In this document: piece by piece, positions 15,531 to 23,081 of the stretch
Layout of the letters: each line of letters opens with the position of its first letter
Numbering within the stretch: position 1 is the first letter of the stretch
NCBI GenBank assembly: GCA_035291405.1
Contig: DATDSD010000009.1
Coordinates: forward strand, 1 to 30,438
Source: UBA12026 sp035291405
GTDB lineage: Bacteria; Patescibacteriota; Microgenomatia; UBA8517
DNA: 30,438 bases
Reading direction: 5' to 3'
The notes under the pieces: model-generated
The model's input: only the letters and a program-made list of their open reading frames with translations
Database searches by the model: none
What the model was told of the DNA's origin: nothing
Position numbers and translations under genes: made by a program

Positions 15531-16594
15531 AGAAAATATTACAAAATTGGGTTGGAAAAGATTTGCCTTTATTGCATGTTAATACTAACGGTCCCATGCG
15601 GAAAGTTATTGCAGATTTAATTATTCATCCTATAAAGAGAAGAATTGCCAAATATTATTGTTATGTTTTGCAGAAATGTTTCGGATTGACCGTTATAGGT
15701 ATAACAGGGAGTGCAGGAAAAACAACAACCAAAGAAATGATTGCTGGTGTTTTAAGATTGTCTGCTAAAACGGTCTGGAGTAAAGATAATATTGACCCCA
15801 TTTTTAATATACCCACAACTATTTTAAGATGTACTCCCAAAACAAAATATCTAATTTTGGAAATGGGAGTTGAATATCCTGGGGAAATGGATTTTTATCT
15901 TTGGTTAGTTAAACCTAAAATTGGTGTAATCACTAACATCTTTCCTAGCCACACACTTTATTTAAAAGATATTAATGGAGTTTTTGAAGAAAAAAGTAAG
16001 TTGGCAAAAAAAGTTGCAATATCGGTTCTGAATAAAGATGATGTGAAACTATTGTTATTAAAAAACAAAATAAACGCAAACATATTTTGGTTTAAGAGTG
16101 ATGAAAATCCAATTATTCAAAATTCTAATACAGCTAGGGTTGTGGGGCAGGTTTTGAAAGTTGAGCAGGAATTAATTGAAAGAGGCCTAAAAAATTATCA
16201 AAATCCAAAGCACAGATTGACAATAATAAAACATAAATCCGGCGCTACAATTTTTGACGATACCTACAATAGTAATCCTGAAGCATTTAAAAAAAGTTTA
16301 AATTATTTTCTTAAGTTGGCTGGAAAGAATGATAAATTGGCAGTTGTAGGCGATATGTTGGAACTGGGTGAAATTGAAGAAGAAGAGCATAAAAAAATTG
16401 GTAAAGAAATTCAAAATAAGGGATTTGTCAAAATTATTGGTGTTGGAAAGCTTGTTAAATTTATGACTGACGATATCTATTTATCACCTCTTGAGGCATT
16501 ACCCGAAATTAAAAAATATCTACGTCCAAAAACATTTATTTTTATTAAAGGCTCCCGCTCAATTGGTTTAGACAAGATTGTTGATAGGTTGTAA
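15527..16594 (+). CDS. murF: UDP-MurNAc-tripeptide--D-alanyl-D-alanine ligase MurF, short N-terminus
   Basis: MurF adds D-Ala-D-Ala to complete the pentapeptide precursor. Visible: P-loop GITGSAGKTTTKE at 58-70 with K65, LEMGVEYPGEMD at 111-122, TNIFPSH at 136-142, FDDTYNSNPEA in the C-terminal domain and GDMLELGE near 285. The protein is only 355 residues against about 450 for typical MurF. The P-loop begins at residue 58, so most of the N-terminal UDP-substrate-binding domain is missing and replaced by a basic, partly hydrophobic segment. ATG 15527 overlaps the ddl stop as ATGA, so the short N-terminus is not an obvious annotation error. Position and the NSNPEA motif favour MurF over other Mur ligases. 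Confidence 0.88.
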   Translation: MKKILQNWVGKDLPLLHVNTNGPMRKVIADLIIHPIKRRIAKYYCYVLQKCFGLTVIGITGSAGKTTTKEMIAGVLRLSAKTVWSKDNIDPIFNIPTTILRCTPKTKYLILEMGVEYPGEMDFYLWLVKPKIGVITNIFPSHTLYLKDINGVFEEKSKLAKKVAISVLNKDDVKLLLLKNKINANIFWFKSDENPIIQNSNTARVVGQVLKVEQELIERGLKNYQNPKHRLTIIKHKSGATIFDDTYNSNPEAFKKSLNYFLKLAGKNDKLAVVGDMLELGEIEEEEHKKIGKEIQNKGFVKIIGVGKLVKFMTDDIYLSPLEALPEIKKYLRPKTFIFIKGSRSIGLDKIVDRL

Positions 16595-16603
16595 TATAAA
16601 TAT

Positions 16604-17653
16604 ATGCAGAATTTTTTACCACTAGCCCTTGGACTTATAATGTTTTCCTTCTTGATAACAGGTGTTTTAGTAATTCCATTTATTGACATTCTTTATAAGA
16701 TTAAATTTACTCGAAGAGTTGAAGCTCCAAAAGTTGGTAAAATACCTCTTTTTGACAAACTTCATGATAAAAAGGCGGGTACCCCTGTTGGTGGAGGAGT
16801 ATTGATAATTGCAGTTGTTAGTCTTCTTTTTGCTATCATATTCCCAATAAGTAGATACTTAGGAGTTTTTATCCAAACAGCCTATTCTTTAAGAGCTGAG
16901 TTATTTGTCATTTTTTTTACATTTATTTCATTTGGTTTATTGGGGCTTTTAGATGATTATATTAAGATGCTGGGTAGACCTGCAAAAGGTGTACTAGGTT
17001 TAGCCTTTGGCTTATCAAGAAAACATAAGTTTATTCTACAATGGGTATTAGCTTTAATAATTGCGTTAATCATACACAATGTTTTGGGAATTGGAATATT
17101 GTACGTTCCAATTGTGGGGCTGACTTTAAATTTAGGTCTTTGGTACATTCCATTTGCTGCATTGGTAATTGTGTCGTTTACCAATGCCTTTAATATAACT
17201 GATGGTTTGGATGGTTTAGCTCCGGGACTATTAATGATTTGTTTAATAGCTTTTGGAGTAATTGCAGCAAGTTCAATTGATACTCCACTTTCTTTGTTTA
17301 TTGCTCTGTGGATAGGAGCCTTAATTGCATTTTTATATTTTAATACATGGCCAGCTAGAATTTGGCTTGGTGACACAGGAGCTTTATCATTTGGAGCAAC
17401 ACTTGCAGTTATTGGACTTTTAACAGGAAGTATTATTGCACTTGTAGTAATTGGAGGGATTTTTGTTGTAGAAATTTCATCTTCCGCAATCCAGATGTTT
17501 GGTTGGAAAGTCTTAAAAAAGCCAATTTTCAAACTTGCACCTCTGCACCATACATTCTTGGCAATTGGTTGGGAAGAACCTAAAATCGTAATGAGGGCCT
17601 GGCTTGCTGGAATTATTTTAGCAATTTTTGGTTTGTGGCTTGCTACCTTATGA
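16604..17653 (+). CDS. mraY: Phospho-MurNAc-pentapeptide translocase MraY
   Basis: MraY is a polytopic membrane enzyme that transfers phospho-MurNAc-pentapeptide to undecaprenyl phosphate, making lipid I. The 349-residue length is typical and about ten hydrophobic segments are visible. Motifs: DKLHDKKAGTPVGGG at 51-65, LLDDYIKMLGRPAKG at 115-129 with the Asp pair 117-118, NAFNITDGLDGLAPG at 194-208, WLGDTGALSFGA at 254-265 with D257, and APLHHTF at 312-318. The last motif is usually His-His-His; here the third position is Thr317. It follows murF by nine bases and overlaps ftsW as ATGA. Confidence 0.95.
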   Translation: MQNFLPLALGLIMFSFLITGVLVIPFIDILYKIKFTRRVEAPKVGKIPLFDKLHDKKAGTPVGGGVLIIAVVSLLFAIIFPISRYLGVFIQTAYSLRAELFVIFFTFISFGLLGLLDDYIKMLGRPAKGVLGLAFGLSRKHKFILQWVLALIIALIIHNVLGIGILYVPIVGLTLNLGLWYIPFAALVIVSFTNAFNITDGLDGLAPGLLMICLIAFGVIAASSIDTPLSLFIALWIGALIAFLYFNTWPARIWLGDTGALSFGATLAVIGLLTGSIIALVVIGGIFVVEISSSAIQMFGWKVLKKPIFKLAPLHHTFLAIGWEEPKIVMRAWLAGIILAIFGLWLATL

Positions 17654-18801
17654 AAAGGTTTCGTCATAGGAAATTAGAACAATCTTTAGATGTTTACAAA
17701 TCGAAATTTGATAAACAATTCCTATATTTAATTCTAGGTCTGGTTGTAGTGGGTTTGGTTTTTGTTGCTGATATATCTGCACCACAAGCTTTGAATTTTT
17801 TTAATGATAGGTTTTATTTCTTAAAGCAACAGTTTGCATGGGCAGCGATAGGCCTTGTTGCCATGATGATTGTTAGTAAAATTCACTATAGTTTTTGGGC
17901 AAAAATCTCAATTCCTTTTTTTATTGTTTCAATACTTCTTCTTTTGGTTGTATTAATTCCAGCCGTAAGTTTAGAAGCCTTAGGTGCTAGACGTTGGATT
18001 GTCATTGGTCCAATTAACTTTCAACCGTCCGAGATAATTAAACTTTCTTTGGCTTTATGTTTAGCTAAAATTGCTTCAACTAAAAATTTACTTTCAGAGT
18101 CAAATAGAGAACCATTAGTTTATTTTATACCTCTGGTTTTAGCTTGTGGATTAATAATGTTACAGCCTGATTTAGGAACAACTTTGGTCGTTGGAATAAT
18201 TGGTATAACTCAAATATTTGCAAGCGGTGTGTCTTTACTTTATTTTTTAATTTCTCTGGTAGTCGGTTTGATTAGTGTTGCAATTTTAATTCTTGTTTCA
18301 CCCTACAGAAGAGATAGATTAATGACCTTTTTTGAGATTACAAAAGATCCTTTAGGTAAGGGATATCATATAAGACAAATTCTATTGGCTTTAGGATCCG
18401 GTGGGCTTTTTGGCTTAGGAATTGGTCAATCAAGACAAAAATATTTATTTTTACCAGAAGCTTCAACAGATTCAATTTTTGCAGCAATCTCTGAGGAGAT
18501 AGGTTTTATTGGGTCATTTGTTCTAATTTTAATATTTGCCATATTTATCTTTAAAGCTTTTAAAATTGCATCTCATGCCCCCGATCAATTCTCCAAGATA
18601 TTGGCAGTTGGAATCACTGCTTGGATAGGTGGTCAAATACTATTGAATATAGCTGCAATGACAGCACTTACTCCTTTAACTGGAATTCCTCTTCCGTTTT
18701 TTTCATATGGAGGTACTAGTCTCTCGATGATTTTGGTTTCGTGCGGTATACTACTTAATATAAGTCGATATGCAATCAAAAAAACTACTGCTCACAGGTA
18801 G
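17650..18801 (+). CDS. ftsW: SEDS peptidoglycan glycosyltransferase FtsW
   Basis: FtsW polymerises septal glycan strands with FtsI. From ATG 17650 it has 383 residues, with a cytoplasmic basic N-terminus of about 22 residues and then around ten hydrophobic segments. Visible SEDS motifs: GARRWI at 112-117, FQPSEIIKL at 124-132, SPYRRDRLMTF, DPLGKGYHIRQ, and LPEASTDSIFAAISEE with Asp274 at the position of the catalytic Asp. The C-terminus has the PLPFFSYGGTSLSM motif typical of FtsW. The frame is open to a TTG at 17635, but ATG 17650 forms an ATGA overlap with mraY, the junction used repeatedly in this cluster. The 3' end overlaps murG by 32 bases. Confidence 0.94.
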   Translation: MKRFRHRKLEQSLDVYKSKFDKQFLYLILGLVVVGLVFVADISAPQALNFFNDRFYFLKQQFAWAAIGLVAMMIVSKIHYSFWAKISIPFFIVSILLLLVVLIPAVSLEALGARRWIVIGPINFQPSEIIKLSLALCLAKIASTKNLLSESNREPLVYFIPLVLACGLIMLQPDLGTTLVVGIIGITQIFASGVSLLYFLISLVVGLISVAILILVSPYRRDRLMTFFEITKDPLGKGYHIRQILLALGSGGLFGLGIGQSRQKYLFLPEASTDSIFAAISEEIGFIGSFVLILIFAIFIFKAFKIASHAPDQFSKILAVGITAWIGGQILLNIAAMTALTPLTGIPLPFFSYGGTSLSMILVSCGILLNISRYAIKKTTAHR

Positions 18802-19813
18802 CCATGCTGAAACAACAGCGGTTGCTGTTATACAAGAGATTAAAAAAAGAAATTTAGATTGGGAGATTCATTGGTTGGGGGAAGAGAGCAAAAACTTAAC
18901 CAATTTGGGTGTAGTAAACCACATTTTTAAACCTGGAAAAGTTGAGAATAAATTTACTAGAAATACCATACCCAGATTTTTTAAAATTCCAGCAGATTTT
19001 GTAAATGGTAGAAAATTGATTAGAGAAATAAATCCTGATCTAACTCTTTCATTTGGTAGTTCGGCCGGTGCAATTTCTTCTTTCTGGTCAAATTTTTATG
19101 GAATTCCTGTTATTGTTCATGAGCAAACTGCAACCGCTGGAAGAGCAAATTTAATCTCTTCTTACTTTGCCAAAAAGATTTTGATTTCTCGTGAATCCTC
19201 CCTTAAGTTTTTTAGTAAAAATAAGACGGAATTAATTGGAAACCCCCTTAACAGCGAAATTTTTAAATATCTAGATCTTGAAAGAAATAAAAGAATAAAA
19301 TCAATTTTAATTACTGGTGGTTCAAGGGGATCGACTTGGATAAATAGTGCAGTGTTTCCTCTTTTGCCACAACTTCTTGAAAAATATTTTATTCTTCATC
19401 AAACCGGAGAAAAAAATTTGGATAAATTTAAAACCGTAGTTGGTGAAAAATATCTATCTTTCGGTCAGGTTAGTCCTAGGGAGATGATTGAGGTTATATC
19501 AAAATCAGACCTCATCATTTCAAGAGCAGGTGCAAATACAGTATCAGAATTAATTGCACTTAAAAAACCTTCAATTTTAATTCCTATCCCGTGGTCTTAT
19601 AATGATGAACAGCAAAAAAATGCAGAATTTATGCAAGAGTTGAAGCTTGCTAGAATTTTACCCCAAGGAGACTTGACTGCTCAAAAACTGCTTTCTGAAA
19701 TTGATGCGTTAGTTGAAGATTATCCTGCTATTTTAAAACGAACTGAAAATATAATTAGCCCCGATCTTACCGCCTCAAAGAAATTAGTGGAAATACTCTT
19801 AAGATATATCTAA
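18770..19813 (+). CDS. murG: MurG-type N-acetylglucosaminyltransferase with divergent N-terminal loop
   Basis: MurG adds GlcNAc to lipid I to make lipid II at the inner face of the membrane. It is a GT-B enzyme of 347 residues. The C-terminal half is canonical: VHEQTATAGRAN at 116-127, ITGGSRGSTWIN at 181-192, SRAGANTVSEL at 251-261 and DEQQKNA at 279-285. The N-terminal glycine-rich loop, usually GGGTGGHxxPA, instead reads TGSHAETTAVAV at 9-20 and keeps only the His. It sits in the standard place between ftsW and ftsQ and is the only candidate MurG here. Its start lies within the ftsW 3' end. Confidence 0.9.
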   Translation: MQSKKLLLTGSHAETTAVAVIQEIKKRNLDWEIHWLGEESKNLTNLGVVNHIFKPGKVENKFTRNTIPRFFKIPADFVNGRKLIREINPDLTLSFGSSAGAISSFWSNFYGIPVIVHEQTATAGRANLISSYFAKKILISRESSLKFFSKNKTELIGNPLNSEIFKYLDLERNKRIKSILITGGSRGSTWINSAVFPLLPQLLEKYFILHQTGEKNLDKFKTVVGEKYLSFGQVSPREMIEVISKSDLIISRAGANTVSELIALKKPSILIPIPWSYNDEQQKNAEFMQELKLARILPQGDLTAQKLLSEIDALVEDYPAILKRTENIISPDLTASKKLVEILLRYI

Positions 19814-19822
19814 AATATAATT

Positions 19823-20530
19823 GTGAAAAGAAGATCAAAAACAAAAAATTTAAATATTTTTAAAATTCTATCCTTAATTTTAATCGTTTTTTTTATGTTG
19901 AGTACACCCTATGTTGTTTTGAAACTTATAAAAATAAATAAAATTGAATGCATTTCACAATATGGTGATTGCAATGGAGTACTAGATAATAATTTATCTG
20001 TAGTAGGTAGTTATAAAGACACAAAAGAAAACATAGAACAAATTTTAAAACACAATATTAAAGTAAAAAGTTATGTAATGCAGTATAAGATACCAAGCAC
20101 TTTAGAAATTGAAATTGATTTGAAAAAACCTAAATTTGCTATTAAAAACAAAGATTCCAGATATTATCTTATTGACGAAGATAAATTAATCTTAGAAATT
20201 TCCAACGAATCAAATCTACCTGTTTTAGTTAGCAGTGATTTTAATAAAAATATAGGTGATGAAGTGGACGACATTCATTTATTTGCCTTAAAAATAATTG
20301 AAAAAAACGCATGGCTTTATTCTGTCAAGACTGGTGTCTTAGAAAATAATGAACTTAAAATTACTCTTAAGGAGGGTGTTATCGTGCATTTTCCATTAGA
20401 AGGTGATATAGATGAATTGATAGGAAGTTTACGTCTTATTTTTTCACGCTTGAATGATGAAGGAGAAGGAATTAGAATGGAAGATATTAGGGAAATCGAT
20501 TTACGATTTAACAATGCAGTATTACGTTAG
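19823..20530 (+). CDS. ftsQ: FtsQ/DivIB-like divisome protein
   Basis: This is a bitopic membrane protein of 235 residues in the canonical slot between murG and ftsA. It has a basic N-terminus (KRRSKTK), one hydrophobic segment at about 13-34, a POTRA-like region beginning IKINKIECIS at 36-45, and a beta-rich domain after it. Two cysteines, C43 and C50, lie just outside the membrane and could form a disulfide. FtsQ joins FtsL and FtsB to regulate FtsWI. The GTG at 19823 is the only standard start between the murG stop (19813) and the coding body. A TATAAT at 19816-19821 ends one base before it, too close to serve this start. Confidence 0.85.
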   Translation: MKRRSKTKNLNIFKILSLILIVFFMLSTPYVVLKLIKINKIECISQYGDCNGVLDNNLSVVGSYKDTKENIEQILKHNIKVKSYVMQYKIPSTLEIEIDLKKPKFAIKNKDSRYYLIDEDKLILEISNESNLPVLVSSDFNKNIGDEVDDIHLFALKIIEKNAWLYSVKTGVLENNELKITLKEGVIVHFPLEGDIDELIGSLRLIFSRLNDEGEGIRMEDIREIDLRFNNAVLR

Positions 20531-20538
20531 TTTATAAT
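20508..20538 (+). promoter_or_regulatory. Candidate ftsA promoter, leaderless geometry
   Basis: A perfect TATAAT lies at 20533-20538. A TTAACA (5 of 6) lies at 20508-20513 with a long 19-bp spacer. Only six bases separate the -10 box from the ftsA ATG at 20545, so a normal start point falls on the A of the ATG itself. Confidence 0.55.
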
Positions 20539-20544
20539 GTCTTT

Positions 20545-21807
20545 ATGAAAAGCAAAATCATCACAGGTATAGAATTGGGAAGCGATAAAACAACAACTAT
20601 TGTTGCTCAAGTTTCACAGGACGAAAATTCACTTGAACAATCCATAAATATTATTGGGGTTTCCTCTGTTGTTAGTAAGGGTATAAAAAAAGGTCAGATT
20701 GTAAATATCGAAGAATCTGTAGAATCAACAGTATTCTCTCTTGAGGCAGCAGAAAGGATGGCGGGACACAACATTGACTCGGCATTTATTGCTTTGGGGG
20801 GTGCTCATATTCATTCTCAGAATTCTCACGGCGTTGTTGCAATCTCTGGTCCGAACGGAGAAATTATTGAACCTGATGTTAATAGAGTAATCGAAGCAGC
20901 TTCAGCTATATCACTTCCTGCAAGCCGCGAAGTTGTTCATGTACTTCCTCGCGAATACATTGTTGATGGTGAAGATGGAGTTAAAGACCCCATAGGAATG
21001 AGTGGAGTTAGACTTGAAGTTGAAACACATGTGGTAACAGCAAGTAATGCAGCCATTAAAAACTTATCTAAATCACTAAACGATGCTGGAGTAAAGATAG
21101 ATGACCTTGTTTTTAGTGGACTAGCTGCTTCTTATTCAGTTTTGACCGAGACAGAAAAGGAATTAGGTTGTTGTTTAATTGATATTGGTGCTGGGACAAC
21201 TTCAGTTGTGGCTTATGTTGATGGTTCACTAGCTTATTCTGGAGTTATTCCTGTTGGAGCTAAAAATGTGACTAATGATATTGCAATTGGTTTAAGAGTT
21301 TCACTTGAGACTGCTGAAAAAATTAAACTTTTTCTCTCCGAAAACAAAAAAAATACCAAGGAAGGATCTGATGATCTAGATCTTGAATCAATGGGAATAT
21401 CTGAAGTTAGTAAAGTTTCCAAAAAGACGTTGATAGAAGGAATTATCAGACCTCGCTTAAATGAAATTTTTACCATGGCTCGACTAGAGCTTGAAAGAGA
21501 AAAGATTCTAAATAGAATTCCTTCGGGAGCTATAGTTACTGGAGGAGGAGCTAAAACAGTAGGGATTATTGATAGTGCCAAACGAATGTTAACGCTTCCT
21601 GTAAGAATTGGGGTTCCAACAGGTGTTTCGGGATTAGTTGATGATTGTTTAGATCCTGCTTTTTCCGTTCCAATTGGACTTTTAATCTATGGATCAAAAC
21701 AGGATGAAGAAATAGTTGGAGGGTTTAAGTTTCCAGTTAAGTTAAATCTTCCAGGAAAAGGATTATTCAACAAGATTATTGAGTCTGTTAAAGATTTATT
21801 ACCCTAA
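20545..21807 (+). CDS. ftsA: Cell division protein FtsA
   Basis: FtsA is an actin-like ATPase that tethers FtsZ to the membrane. The 420 residues are normal. Visible: ITGIELGSDKTTTIV at the N-terminus (phosphate-1 region), the 1C domain with VHVLPREYIVDG, LIDIGAGTTSVVAYVDG with D213 (phosphate-2) and GAIVTGGGAKTVG around 333 (adenosine motif). The last residues, about GLFNKIIESVKDLLP, look like the amphipathic membrane-targeting helix. Its stop codon lies inside a hairpin at 21803-21823. It precedes ftsZ with an 85-base gap that contains separate promoters. Confidence 0.96.
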   Translation: MKSKIITGIELGSDKTTTIVAQVSQDENSLEQSINIIGVSSVVSKGIKKGQIVNIEESVESTVFSLEAAERMAGHNIDSAFIALGGAHIHSQNSHGVVAISGPNGEIIEPDVNRVIEAASAISLPASREVVHVLPREYIVDGEDGVKDPIGMSGVRLEVETHVVTASNAAIKNLSKSLNDAGVKIDDLVFSGLAASYSVLTETEKELGCCLIDIGAGTTSVVAYVDGSLAYSGVIPVGAKNVTNDIAIGLRVSLETAEKIKLFLSENKKNTKEGSDDLDLESMGISEVSKVSKKTLIEGIIRPRLNEIFTMARLELEREKILNRIPSGAIVTGGGAKTVGIIDSAKRMLTLPVRIGVPTGVSGLVDDCLDPAFSVPIGLLIYGSKQDEEIVGGFKFPVKLNLPGKGLFNKIIESVKDLLP

Positions 21808-21831
21808 AGCCTTTGACTTTAGGTTTTATTT
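21803..21831 (+). terminator. Hairpin with T-rich tail after ftsA
   Basis: CCTAAAG (21803-21809) and CTTTAGG (21817-21823) form a perfect seven-base stem around a seven-base loop, followed by a T-rich run from 21824. The ftsA stop codon lies in the left arm. The stem has only three G-C pairs, so it would be weak or partial. It overlaps the -35 box of the first ftsZ promoter. Confidence 0.55.
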
Positions 21832-21840
21832 AGATATAAT
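21813..21840 (+). promoter_or_regulatory. Candidate ftsZ promoter P1
   Basis: TTGACT at 21813-21818, a 16-bp spacer and a perfect TATAAT at 21835-21840. The transcript would start near 21847, giving a leader of about 46 bases before the ftsZ ATG. The -35 hexamer lies in the loop and right arm of the terminator-like hairpin. Confidence 0.6.
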
Positions 21841-21844
21841 GCGT

Positions 21845-21875
21845 TTGATACCTGCCTCAGAAAGATATTTATAAT
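21845..21875 (+). promoter_or_regulatory. Candidate ftsZ promoter P2
   Basis: TTGATA at 21845-21850, a long 19-bp spacer and TATAAT at 21870-21875, ending 17 bases before the ftsZ ATG. It would give a leader of about ten bases. It is weaker than P1 because of the spacer; the two could work as alternatives. Confidence 0.4.
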
Positions 21876-21892
21876 ATTTATATTAATAAAAT

Positions 21893-23062
21893 ATGGCTTT
21901 AGTAAAACCTGATTCTGCAAGAATTGCAAAAATAAAAGTAATTGGAGTTGGCGGTGGTGGTGGAAATGCTGTTTCCTCAATGGTAGAAAACGGTGCCATT
22001 TCTGGTGTTGAGTTTATTGTTGCAAATACTGATGCCCAAGTCCTCTTAACTAATAAAGCTCCTACCAAAATTCAAATAGGTGAAAAAATAACAAAAGGCT
22101 TAGGTGTTGGTGGAAATCCTGAAACAGGTGCTCAAGCTGCAGAAGAATCAATTGAAAAACTACAGGATTTGATGATAGATACGGATATGGTTTTTATAAC
22201 AGCAGGTATGGGTGGTGGAACCGGAACAGGTGCAGCTCCAGTCATTGCCAGACTTGCCAAAGAATCAGGTGCTTTAACAGTTGGGATAGTAACAAAACCA
22301 TTTGCATTTGAAGGAACAAGAAGAACAATTGCTGCTGAAGATGGAATAGAGAAGTTAAGGCAAGAAGTTGACACATTAATTGTTATCCCAAACCAAAGGT
22401 TAATGGATGTTATTGATAGAAAAATGAGCTTGGTGGATGCTTTTAAGGTGGTTGATTCAGTATTGGAACAAGGAGTGGGTGGTATTGCAGAAATAATTAC
22501 AACTCCTGGACTTGTTAATGTGGATTTTGCTGACGTTAAGACAATTATGAATGATGCAGGAACAGCCCTTCTTGGAATAGGTACCGGTGTGGGAGAAAAT
22601 AGAGCACAAATGGCGGCTCGTGCAGCTGTTTCATCACCACTTCTTGATCTTTCAATAGAAGGAGCAAGAGGTGTTTTGTTTAACATTGCAGGGGGAAGAG
22701 ATTTAACAATGTTTGAAGTTGATGAGGCAGCTAAAATAATTTCTGCCGCTGCAGATCAAGACGCCAATATAATTTTTGGAGCAGTAGTAAAAGAGGAATT
22801 ATCAGATCAAGTTAGAATTACAGTTATTGCTACAGGATTTGATGAAACAAGAAGCAGAATTGCTCAGATGAGGCCAACTTATAAACCTGTCGTTCAAGGG
22901 GTAGTTTCAGAAGGAAAAGCAGCTGATTTAAATAACCAAAATGTTGAATCAAAAGTATCGGAAAATAATGTTGATGAAGAAATAGATGTAAATATCAGTG
23001 ATAATGATGATAGTTTTGGTGAAAAATTTGAAATTCCTGCGTTTCTTCGCAAAATCCACTAA
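21893..23062 (+). CDS. ftsZ: Cell division GTPase FtsZ
   Basis: FtsZ is the tubulin-like GTPase that forms the Z ring. The 389 residues are typical. Visible: IKVIGVGGGGGNAV at 14-27, the GTP-binding tubulin signature GGGTGTGAAP at 107-116, PFAFEGTRR, the T7 synergy loop NVDFADVKTIM, and the GTGxGENRA region. A variable acidic linker runs from about 320 to 375, ending with the conserved C-terminal peptide FEIPAFLRKIH, which contacts FtsA and other partners. Two promoter candidates lie in the gap after ftsA. No Shine-Dalgarno precedes the ATG. Confidence 0.98.
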   Translation: MALVKPDSARIAKIKVIGVGGGGGNAVSSMVENGAISGVEFIVANTDAQVLLTNKAPTKIQIGEKITKGLGVGGNPETGAQAAEESIEKLQDLMIDTDMVFITAGMGGGTGTGAAPVIARLAKESGALTVGIVTKPFAFEGTRRTIAAEDGIEKLRQEVDTLIVIPNQRLMDVIDRKMSLVDAFKVVDSVLEQGVGGIAEIITTPGLVNVDFADVKTIMNDAGTALLGIGTGVGENRAQMAARAAVSSPLLDLSIEGARGVLFNIAGGRDLTMFEVDEAAKIISAAADQDANIIFGAVVKEELSDQVRITVIATGFDETRSRIAQMRPTYKPVVQGVVSEGKAADLNNQNVESKVSENNVDEEIDVNISDNDDSFGEKFEIPAFLRKIH

Positions 23063-23069
23063 AAAATAG

Positions 23070-23075
23070 TACAAT
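23070..23075 (+). promoter_or_regulatory. Candidate -10 box for ileS, leaderless geometry
   Basis: TACAAT ends six bases before the ileS ATG, so a normal start point falls on the first base of the start codon, as at ftsA. The upstream -35 region is weak (TTCGCA at 23046-23051 at best). Confidence 0.4.
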
Positions 23076-23081
23076 AGCTTC

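Noticed and set aside
16957..17667. A 236-codon open frame on the minus strand opposite mraY
   Set aside because: It is the antisense shadow of a well-supported MraY with intact catalytic motifs. The translation is rich in Ile, Ala, Pro and Lys as expected for the complement of hydrophobic codons, and shows no family motif.
18770..19813. A non-MurG glycosyltransferase because of the altered N-terminal loop
   Set aside because: The C-terminal motifs (HEQTATAGRAN, SRAGANTVSEL, DEQQKNA) and the ftsW-ftsQ position are those of MurG; the loop is reported as a variant.
19816..19821. TATAAT as a promoter for ftsQ
   Set aside because: It ends one base before the GTG start, so the transcript would begin inside the gene, and no suitable downstream in-frame start exists before the membrane segment.
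22132..22686. A 184-codon open frame on the minus strand opposite ftsZ
   Set aside because: FtsZ is certain on the plus strand. The antisense translation is low-complexity Ser/Ala/Pro/Ile and has no recognisable domain.
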